A stretch of 57,046 nt of DNA from Clostridiales bacterium (GTDB lineage: Bacteria > Bacillota > Clostridia > Oscillospirales > Oscillospiraceae), in contig JAHZBA010000016.1 of the NCBI GenBank assembly GCA_019423635.1, forward strand, positions 1 to 57,046, given 5' to 3'. The notes under the pieces were generated by a model, which did no database searches, was not told the origin of the DNA, and saw only the letters and a program-made list of their open reading frames with translations. Of this stretch, positions 7,901 to 14,703 are shown piece after piece. A program made the translations under genes and the position numbers. Position 1 is the first letter of the stretch. Each line of letters opens with the position of its first letter.

Positions 7901-10207
7901 ATGCTGAACTTTCGCACCAAGGCGGAGACCCTGGCGGCGCTGGAGGGACAGCTGACCAGCGCCCAGGTTCTGCCGCAGGTCTGCCTCACCGCCGGGGAGG
8001 CGCGGCAGGACCCGGAGCGTGCCGCCGCGCTGGTACGGGCCGCGGGGATGCTGGACACGCCCCTGATCGTCCGCAGCAGCGCCCAAAACGAGGACACGGC
8101 GGAGTGCTCCAATGCCGGGAAGTTTCTCTCCATTCCGAATGTGGAGGGGGAGGAGGCCCTGGGGCGGGCCGTGGAGCAGGTGGCCGCCGCCATGGGGCCG
8201 GAGATGGAGAATCAGATCTTCATCCAGCCCTGCCTCACCCATGTGGAGCTCTGCGGCGTGGCCTTTACGGCGGACCCCAACACCGGCGGCAATTATTACA
8301 TCCTGAATTATGACAAAACCGGTTCCACCAGCTCCGTCACCGACGGCACCGGGCAGACGCTGGAGACCTTCTACTGCTTTAAGGACTCGCCGGAGGCCCC
8401 GCCTGCGCCCCTGGACCGGGTGACAGCGCTCTGCCGGGAGCTGGAGGAGCTTTTCGGCCGGCCGGCTTTGGATCTTGAATTTGCCGTTTCAGATGGTATA
8501 CTGTATCTGTTGCAGGTCCGTCCCCTGGTGCTGACCAAACCCCTGCTGGACCGGCAGGCCCAGGCGCGGAGTCTGGCGCTGATTCGAAGAAAGCTCCGCT
8601 CCTCCATGCAGCCCCATCCGGACCTCTGTGGCCGGGAGACCATCTACGGCGTCATGCCGGACTGGAACCCGGCGGAGATGATCGGCATCCGGCCCCGGGC
8701 TCTGGCGTTGAGCCTCTACCGGGAGATCATCACCGACGGCGTCTGGGCCTATCAGCGGGACAACTACGGATACCGGAACCTGCGGTCCTTCCCGCTGATG
8801 GCGGATTTCCAGGGCCTTCCCTACATCGATACCCGGGTGAGCTTCAATTCCTTTTTGCCCAAGACGCTGCCGGAGCCCCTGGCGGAAAAGCTGGCGGAGT
8901 ACTACCTGGCACGCCTGCGGGCCCATCCGGAGCTCCATGACAAGGTGGAGTTTGAGATCGCCTTCACCTGCTATACCTTCGACCTGCCTCAGCGGGTTCA
9001 GGTTCTGCTGGACCACGGCTTTACCCAGGAGGAGCTGGACTGCCTGACGGAGGCCCTGCGGAATCTGACCAACTCTGTGCTCCGCAAGGACGGGCTGTGG
9101 CAGAAGGACGCGGAGAAGATTGAGACGCTGCAGCGCAAGCGCCGGGAGATCCTGGCCAGCGGCCTGGGAATTCCGGAAAAGATTTACTGGCTGCTGGAGT
9201 ACTGCAAGCGCTACGGTACGCTGCCCTTTGCGGGCCTGGCAAGGGCGGGCTTTATCGCCGTGGAGCTGCTGCGCTCCCTGGTGGCGGTGGGGCTTTTGAC
9301 CCAGGCGGAGCGGGAGCAGTACATGGGGAGCCTGGCCACAGTGGGCAAGAATATGACCAGAGACCTGGCGGCGCTGTCCCCGGCGGCCTTTTTGGAGCGC
9401 TACGGCCATCTGCGCCCCGGTACCTACGACATCTGCTCTCCCCGGTATGACCGGGATGGGGGCCGCTACTTTGATTTCTCCCAGGCGCGGGAGTCCCGGA
9501 CGGAGACGGAAGGGGCCTTCCAGCTGTCCCTGGAGAAGTACGCCCGGCTGCAGGAACTGCTGGAGCAGCACGGCCTGCAGGCGGACGTGCTGTCGCTGTT
9601 CTACTTCATCCAGCACGCCATTGAGGGGCGGGAGTACGCCAAATTCGTCTTCACTCACACCCTCTCCGACGTTTTGGAGCTGCTGGCGGAGCTGGGAGCG
9701 TCCTACGGCCTCAGCCGGGAGGAGATGTCCCATGTGACGATCCAGCGCCTGCTGGAGTCCTATGCCAGGGCGGCGGATCTGGAGCAGGTGCTGCGGGAGT
9801 CCGTCCGGGCCGGGCAGGAGATGGAGGCCGCGGCCGCCGGGATCACCCTGCCGCCGCTCCTCTGGGAGGAGGGGCAGGTTTACAGCTTCTTCCTGCCGGA
9901 TGGGGCCCCCAACTTCATCACGCAAAACCGCTGTACGGCGGAGACGGTGCTGCTGCCCTCCGAGGAGTCCCTTGCGGGGAAGCTGCTGCTGATCCGGGGG
10001 GCGGACCCCGGGTACGACTGGATTTTCTCCCACAACATCGCCGGCTTTGTCACCGCCTACGGCGGGGCCAACTCCCACATGGCCATCCGGGCGGCGGAGT
10101 TCGGCATTCCGGCGGTCATCGGCGTGGGGGAGAAGAACTTTGCCCGCTATGCCGGGGCGAAGCGCCTGGCCATTGACTGCAGAAATAAGACGGTGGTGAT
10201 GCTGTGA
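7901..10207 (+). CDS. L-glutamine kinase-like PEP-synthase-family enzyme
   Basis: A 768-aa protein with PEP-synthase/PPDK architecture. The N-terminal ATP-grasp part contains LIVRSSAQNEDTAECSNAG, a long helical middle follows, and the C-terminal swivelling domain has GGANSHMAIRAAEFGIPAVIG with the phospho-accepting His at about 726. The family first moves the beta-phosphate of ATP to this His. Cj1418 has the same layout and phosphorylates the amide nitrogen of L-glutamine, the first step of phosphoramidate synthesis. The cytidylyltransferase and amidotransferase beside it support this over PEP synthase. ATG 7895 is possible, but AAGGAG at 7886-7891 is better spaced for ATG 7901. The 3' end overlaps the next GTG by four bases. 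Confidence 0.75.
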   Translation: MLNFRTKAETLAALEGQLTSAQVLPQVCLTAGEARQDPERAAALVRAAGMLDTPLIVRSSAQNEDTAECSNAGKFLSIPNVEGEEALGRAVEQVAAAMGPEMENQIFIQPCLTHVELCGVAFTADPNTGGNYYILNYDKTGSTSSVTDGTGQTLETFYCFKDSPEAPPAPLDRVTALCRELEELFGRPALDLEFAVSDGILYLLQVRPLVLTKPLLDRQAQARSLALIRRKLRSSMQPHPDLCGRETIYGVMPDWNPAEMIGIRPRALALSLYREIITDGVWAYQRDNYGYRNLRSFPLMADFQGLPYIDTRVSFNSFLPKTLPEPLAEKLAEYYLARLRAHPELHDKVEFEIAFTCYTFDLPQRVQVLLDHGFTQEELDCLTEALRNLTNSVLRKDGLWQKDAEKIETLQRKRREILASGLGIPEKIYWLLEYCKRYGTLPFAGLARAGFIAVELLRSLVAVGLLTQAEREQYMGSLATVGKNMTRDLAALSPAAFLERYGHLRPGTYDICSPRYDRDGGRYFDFSQARESRTETEGAFQLSLEKYARLQELLEQHGLQADVLSLFYFIQHAIEGREYAKFVFTHTLSDVLELLAELGASYGLSREEMSHVTIQRLLESYARAADLEQVLRESVRAGQEMEAAAAGITLPPLLWEEGQVYSFFLPDGAPNFITQNRCTAETVLLPSEESLAGKLLLIRGADPGYDWIFSHNIAGFVTAYGGANSHMAIRAAEFGIPAVIGVGEKNFARYAGAKRLAIDCRNKTVVML

Positions 10208-10797
10208 AACGGATTGTCATGACGCAGCGGGTGGAGCGGATCGCATCCACCGGCGAGCGGCGGGACGCCCTGTCCCAGGAGTGGGCGGCGGTGGCGGAGG
10301 AGAGCGGCTTTCTGCCGCTGCTGCTGCCCAACCGCCGCGCCACAGTGCAGGCGCTGCTGGAGGATCTGAAGCCGGAGGGGGTTCTCCTCACCGGCGGAAA
10401 CGACCTGCTCTCCTGCGGCGGCGACGCCCCGGAGCGGGACGAGACGGAGCACTTCTTGATCGACTGGGCCCTGGAGCGGCGGGTGCCCCTGCTGGGGGTC
10501 TGCCGGGGGTGCCAGATGCTGCTGGATCACTTCGGCACGCCGCTGCGGCGCGTGGAGGGGCACATCCGGGTGGAGCATCTCCTCTCCGACGGGAGGCGGG
10601 TGAACAGCTTCCACGGCTGGGGAGCGGAAACCTGCCGTCCGCCCCTGGAGGTTTTGGCCCGGAGCGAAGACGGCATCGTCGAGGCGGTGCGGCACCGGGA
10701 CTGCCCCTGGATACAGGGCGTCATGTACCACCCGGAGCGGTATTCCCCTCTTCGGGAACAGGATCTATCATTCATCAGGGAGGCGCTTGAACTGTGA
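10204..10797 (+). CDS. Class I glutamine amidotransferase-like hydrolase, probable gamma-glutamyl-CDP-amidate hydrolase
   Basis: A 197-aa peptidase C26/PuuD-like protein. The nucleophile elbow is LLGVCRGCQML (Cys about 101), and the His-x-Glu part of the triad is in VMYHPERYSP near the C-terminus. No synthetase domain is attached. In the phosphoramidate pathway Cj1417 removes glutamate from CDP-L-glutamine, leaving cytidine diphosphoramidate. The GTG start overlaps the stop of the kinase gene, and its own stop overlaps the next gene, so translation is coupled. By sequence alone it could also be a gamma-glutamyl-GABA hydrolase. Confidence 0.75.
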   Translation: MKRIVMTQRVERIASTGERRDALSQEWAAVAEESGFLPLLLPNRRATVQALLEDLKPEGVLLTGGNDLLSCGGDAPERDETEHFLIDWALERRVPLLGVCRGCQMLLDHFGTPLRRVEGHIRVEHLLSDGRRVNSFHGWGAETCRPPLEVLARSEDGIVEAVRHRDCPWIQGVMYHPERYSPLREQDLSFIREALEL

Positions 10798-11534
10798 AGT
10801 TTTTAATTCTGGCCGCCGGACGGGGCAGCCGTCTGGGGGAACGCACCAAGGACCGGCCCAAGTGCATGTGCACCCTCCAGGGCCGGACGCTGCTGGAGCG
10901 GTGCATGGAGACGCTGGCGCAGGCCGGTGCGGCCCCGGAGGACATCGGGATCATCACCGGCTACCGCAGCGAGATGTTCACCGTGCCCGGTGTCACCTAC
11001 TTCCATAACCCCGACTGGGCGGAGACCAACATGTTTGTCTCTTTGACCATGGCCCGGTCCTGGCTGGAATCGGAGCCCTGCGTGGTCTGTTACTCGGATA
11101 TTGTGTTTTCCCCCGGCGCCCTGCGGCAGCTGATGGACTGTCCCGCGCCCCTGGCCATCACCTCCTACGAGGGATACTGGGAGCTCTGGGAGAAGCGGAT
11201 GGGGAATCCCCTGGAGGACCTGGAGACATTCCGCACCGACAGCGGCGGAAGGCTGCTGGAGATCGGGAGGAAGCCCACCTGCCGGGAGGAGATCCACGGC
11301 CAGTTCATGGGCCTTTTGCGCTTCACGCCGGAGAGCTGGGGCTGGGTGGAGGAGACCATCCGCCAGCCCCTGCCCAAGCCCGTGCAGAAGCTGGATATGA
11401 CCACGCTGCTGGAGGGCATGGTGGAGCGGGGATACCCGGTTCAGACCATCTCTACCGGGGATCTCTGGCTGGAGTGCGACTCGGAGCAGGATATTGCGGT
11501 CTATGAGCGGCTCTTCGCCGGGGAGCTGGCATGA
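10794..11534 (+). CDS. Sugar-nucleotidyltransferase-fold enzyme, probable CTP:phosphoglutamine cytidylyltransferase
   Basis: A 246-aa GT-A-like nucleotidyltransferase. The N-terminal LAAGRGSRLGERTKDRPKCM loop binds nucleotide, and a metal-binding YSDIVF motif lies near residue 103. The family includes LicC-type CTP transferases. Cj1416 uses CTP to convert L-glutamine phosphate to CDP-L-glutamine, which fits this gene order. It overlaps both neighbours by four bases. A choline- or sugar-phosphate cytidylyltransferase is the alternative, but no kinase for such a substrate is nearby. Confidence 0.75.
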   Translation: MKFLILAAGRGSRLGERTKDRPKCMCTLQGRTLLERCMETLAQAGAAPEDIGIITGYRSEMFTVPGVTYFHNPDWAETNMFVSLTMARSWLESEPCVVCYSDIVFSPGALRQLMDCPAPLAITSYEGYWELWEKRMGNPLEDLETFRTDSGGRLLEIGRKPTCREEIHGQFMGLLRFTPESWGWVEETIRQPLPKPVQKLDMTTLLEGMVERGYPVQTISTGDLWLECDSEQDIAVYERLFAGELA

Positions 11535-12358
11535 TTGCGGACCTGCACACCCACTCCACGGCCTCCGACGGGCAGTACCGCCCTGGGGAGCTGGTACGGC
11601 TGGCCAGGGCACGGGGGCTGGAGCTCCTGGCCCTGACGGACCATGACACGGTGGACGGCCTTGCAGAGGCAGAGGAGGCAGCTGCCGCCGCGGGGCTTCG
11701 GGTCCTGAGGGGCGTGGAGCTGGGTGCGGCGGAGTACAGTCACCTGCACATTCTGGGCTACGGCTTCGATCCCGCCGGTTTGGTGCCCCTGTGCCAGAAG
11801 CTCAAGGCGGGCCGGGACGAGCGGAAATATCGGATTCTCGATTTCCTGGGGGAGAAGGGGCTGGCACTGACGCTTGCGGAGGTGGAGGCCATCGCCGGCG
11901 GAGACATCATCGCCCGGCCCCACTTCGCCCAGGCCATGGTCCGGCGGGGCTATGTGGGGAGCAACCGGGAGGCCTTTGACCGGTATCTGGACACGGAGGA
12001 GTTCCGGCGGAAGGTGAAGCGGTTCAAGGCGGACGCGGAAACCTGCATTGAAACTATCCGGAGCGCCGGAGGGAGAGCCTCCCTGGCCCATCCCTACCAG
12101 ATCGGGCTGGAGGACGGGCCGCTGGAGGAGCTGGTGCGGAGGCTGGCCGGATACGGGCTGGATGCGATCGAGTGCTATTACCCCAGGCATACGCCGGCCC
12201 AGGAGCGGTTCTACCTGCATCTGGCGGAGAAATACGGCCTGCATATCACCGGCGGCAGCGATTTCCACGGGGAGCGGGTGAAGCCGGAGATTCAGCTGGC
12301 GGCGCTGCCGCTGGAGACGGACTGGCTGTTGGAAGCGCCTCAGAACCGGGTCCCATAA
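11531..12358 (+). CDS. PHP-domain phosphoesterase (COG0613, YciV/TrpH-like)
   Basis: A 275-aa PHP protein with the metal-binding series DLHTHSTASDG (residues 4-14), LTDHDTVDG, a Glu in GVELG, RPHFAQAM, and the C-terminal GGSDFHG. Members of this group hydrolyse the 3'-phosphate of 3',5'-bisphosphonucleotides such as pAp. Transfer of a phosphoramidyl group from a 3'-phospho-CDP donor would release 3',5'-cytidine bisphosphate, so this enzyme is well placed to recycle the by-product to CMP (inference). The start overlaps the previous stop. Last gene before a strong terminator. Confidence 0.75.
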   Translation: MIADLHTHSTASDGQYRPGELVRLARARGLELLALTDHDTVDGLAEAEEAAAAAGLRVLRGVELGAAEYSHLHILGYGFDPAGLVPLCQKLKAGRDERKYRILDFLGEKGLALTLAEVEAIAGGDIIARPHFAQAMVRRGYVGSNREAFDRYLDTEEFRRKVKRFKADAETCIETIRSAGGRASLAHPYQIGLEDGPLEELVRRLAGYGLDAIECYYPRHTPAQERFYLHLAEKYGLHITGGSDFHGERVKPEIQLAALPLETDWLLEAPQNRVP

Positions 12359-12440
12359 GCCCCATGCGCGGCGTTTTGGCCCATTTTCCCGATCCGGCCT
12401 GCGCCGGAGGAACAGACAGCTAGAGGAAACAGATCTGTAA

Positions 12441-12482
12441 AAAGGCCGGAGAACATGAAGGACTCATGTTCTCCGGCCTTTT
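12441..12482 (+). terminator. Strong terminator closing the modification cassette
   Basis: A near-perfect 17-bp stem with a short loop runs from an A-run to a T-run, so it can work in both directions. The rest of 12359-12688 shows no gene, only the leader of the next gene. Confidence 0.95.
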
Positions 12483-12688
12483 CCAGCTGTTCATGGAGGC
12501 GCAGAATCTGCATATACTAGAGTCTGATTTAAAACTGGACGGTTCTGCCGGTGTTCTGCGGGGGTGCGGGAATCCGGCCGGGTCGTACCGGAATTTCCGG
12601 ACAGCACATCAGGCGGTGCCGACCGTGGATTCCGCCGGTTTTAACATGCCCTCTGGGGCGATACCATCATCCGAAAGGAAGGAATCCG

Positions 12689-13330
12689 ATGAATCACTAT
12701 CCCTTTTCCCTGCCGCCGCTTCCCTACGGCTATGAGGCCCTGCTGCCGGAGCTGGACGAGCGGACGCTGCACTTCCACCATGACAAGCACTTTGCGACGT
12801 ATGTGGAGAACCTCAACAAGCTGCTGGAGAACCAGCCGGCCTATCAGAGCTGGTCCTTAGAGCAGCTCTGCCGGGACTGGGCCTCTTTGCCGGAGGAGAT
12901 CCGGCAGGGGGTGCGGAACAACGCCGGCGGTGTGTATAACCACGATCTCTATTTCCGCACCCTGGCCCCCGGGCCGGCCTCTGCCCCGGAAGGGTCGCTG
13001 GCAGGGGCCGTAGAGCGGGATCTGGGAGGACTGGACGCCCTGCGGGCGGCGCTGAAAACCGCTGCGCTGGGGCAGTTCGGCTCCGGCTGGGCCTGGCTGG
13101 TGAGCGACTGTGAGGGAAGGCTCTCCATCCAGAAGACGGCCAATCAGGATACGCCGCTGCCGCTGATTCCGCTGTTGTGCTGCGATGTGTGGGAACACGC
13201 CTACTACCTCCAGTATCAAAACCGGCGGGGGGATTACTTTGACGCCTGGTGGCGGCGGATCAACTGGCCGGAGGTGTCCCGGCAGTACGAGGCCCTGCTC
13301 CAAAACCGTCCCCGGTGCCCCCAGGGGTAA
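12689..13330 (+). CDS. sodA: Superoxide dismutase (Fe/Mn family)
   Basis: A 213-aa protein converting superoxide to peroxide and oxygen. Metal ligands are visible: His in LHFHHDKHFATYVENLN, His in NNAGGVYNHDLYF, and Asp and His in LCCDVWEHAYYLQYQ. The GQFGSGWAWLV segment is typical. No signal peptide, so cytoplasmic. Start chosen because AAAGGAAGGA ends six bases before this ATG; the longer ORF upstream is noncoding. Fe versus Mn use cannot be decided. It is monocistronic between two terminators. Confidence 0.93.
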   Translation: MNHYPFSLPPLPYGYEALLPELDERTLHFHHDKHFATYVENLNKLLENQPAYQSWSLEQLCRDWASLPEEIRQGVRNNAGGVYNHDLYFRTLAPGPASAPEGSLAGAVERDLGGLDALRAALKTAALGQFGSGWAWLVSDCEGRLSIQKTANQDTPLPLIPLLCCDVWEHAYYLQYQNRRGDYFDAWWRRINWPEVSRQYEALLQNRPRCPQG

Positions 13331-13342
13331 GAGCTATGAAAG

Positions 13343-13376
13343 AATCCCGCCCGCGGATTACCGCAGGCGGGATTTT
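13343..13376. terminator. Convergent terminator between sod and icd
   Basis: A 9-bp outer stem plus a GCGG/CCGC inner stem is followed by a short T-run on the plus strand. It lies between converging genes and touches the icd stop codon. Confidence 0.7.
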
Positions 13377-13377
13377 A

Positions 13378-14592
13378 TCAGAGCTTTTCCGCCAGGCGCT
13401 GGGCGATGGCGTCCAGGAACGCCTCGCTGTTGACGCCGGTTGCCTGGAAACCGGGCTCCACCAGGTCCAACAGATCCCTGGTCATGATGCCGGCCGTCAG
13501 CGTCTCCAGGGAGGCCGCCTCCATGGCCTCGCCAAACTGCGTCAGGTCCGGCAGCTGGTCCAGCTCCCCCCGGCGCTTGAAGGCGCCGCTCCAGGCGAAG
13601 ATGGTGGCGATGGGATTGGTGGAGGTCTTCTCCCCCTTGAGATATCGGTAATAGTGCCGGGTCACGGTGCCGTGGGAGGCCTCGAACTCCATGGTGCCGT
13701 CGGGGGACACCAGCACGGAGGTCATCATGGCCAGGGACCCGAAGGCTGTGGCCACCATGTCGCTCATGACGTCGCCGTCGTAGTTCTTCAATGCCCAGAT
13801 GAAGCCGCCTCTGGAGCGGATCACGCGGGCGACCGCATCATCCACGAGCGTATAGAAATAGGTGAGTCCCCGCTTTTCAAATTCCGGCCGGTAGGTGGCC
13901 TCATACTCCTCTTCAAAGATCCGCTTGAACTCGCCGTCGTAGACTTTGGCGATGGTGTCCTTGGTGGAGAACCACAGATCCTGCTTCTGGCTGATGGCAT
14001 ACTGGAAGCAGGAGCGGGCGAAGGCCCGGATGCTGGCCTCCGTGTTGTGCTGGGCCTGCCAGACGGCGGGGCCGCTGACGGTCTGGACATCCAGCGTTTT
14101 CTCGGCGCCGCTCTGACCCCGGAAGGTCAGCGTGGCGGTGCCGGGCTCCTCTGTGGCCAGATCCACGGCCTTGTACATGTCGCCGTAGGCGTGGCGGGCG
14201 ATGGTGATGGGCGCTTCCCAGTTCTTCACTACCGGTTTAATGCAGGGCAGAACGATGGGACAGCGGAAAGCGGTGCCGTCCAGAATCGCCCGGATGGTAC
14301 CGTTGGGGGATTTCCACATCTCGGTGAGCTCCGGATACTCCTCCATCCGCTGACGGTTGGGGGTGATGGTGGCGCATTTCACGGCCACGCCCAGACGGCG
14401 GGTGGCGTTGGCGGCGTCAATAGTCACCTGGTCCTTTGTCTCGTTCCGATGGAGCAGCCCCAGATCGTAGTACTCGGTTTTCAGGTCCACAAAGGGGAGG
14501 ATCAGCTTCTCCTTAATCATGCCCCAGAGGACCCGGGTCATCTCGTCGCCGTCCATCTCCACCAGGGGCGTCGCCATTTCAATTTTCTTCAC
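13378..14592 (-). CDS. icd: NADP-dependent isocitrate dehydrogenase
   Basis: A 404-aa homodimeric-type IDH converting isocitrate to 2-oxoglutarate. It has the N-terminal MDGDEMTRVLW, the substrate-loop KSPNGTIRAIL, the NADP-binding stretch near GTVTRHYYRY, and the metal-binding Asp region around IWALKNYDGDVMSD. Length is typical of the eukaryote-like class. It lies behind aconitase on the same strand. Together with glutamate dehydrogenase (22.4-23.8 kb) it provides the citrate-to-glutamate branch. Confidence 0.95.
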   Translation of the reverse strand: MKKIEMATPLVEMDGDEMTRVLWGMIKEKLILPFVDLKTEYYDLGLLHRNETKDQVTIDAANATRRLGVAVKCATITPNRQRMEEYPELTEMWKSPNGTIRAILDGTAFRCPIVLPCIKPVVKNWEAPITIARHAYGDMYKAVDLATEEPGTATLTFRGQSGAEKTLDVQTVSGPAVWQAQHNTEASIRAFARSCFQYAISQKQDLWFSTKDTIAKVYDGEFKRIFEEEYEATYRPEFEKRGLTYFYTLVDDAVARVIRSRGGFIWALKNYDGDVMSDMVATAFGSLAMMTSVLVSPDGTMEFEASHGTVTRHYYRYLKGEKTSTNPIATIFAWSGAFKRRGELDQLPDLTQFGEAMEAASLETLTAGIMTRDLLDLVEPGFQATGVNSEAFLDAIAQRLAEKL

Positions 14593-14616
14593 ATAAACAC
14601 CTCACTTAATTGACAG

Positions 14617-14703
14617 AGTTGAGAGTGGAGAGTTGAGAGTGGAGATATGGACCATTGCAAGTTCTCGTTCTCTTCACTCTCCACTCTCCACTCTTCACTC
14701 TCA
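14617..14703. repeat. GAGAGTGGA-type inverted repeat between aconitase and icd
   Basis: The left arm (14617-14645) is built of GAGAGTGGA units and the right arm (14671-14703) of their complement CTCCACTCT units, so the spacer can fold into a long hairpin. It fills nearly the whole 108-bp gap and overlaps the aconitase stop. It looks like a dispersed simple-repeat element. Confidence 0.7.

Noticed and set aside
13249..14613. Plus-strand ORF opposite icd
   Set aside because: Gly/His/Leu-rich shadow translation without recognisable domains; icd on the other strand is unambiguous.
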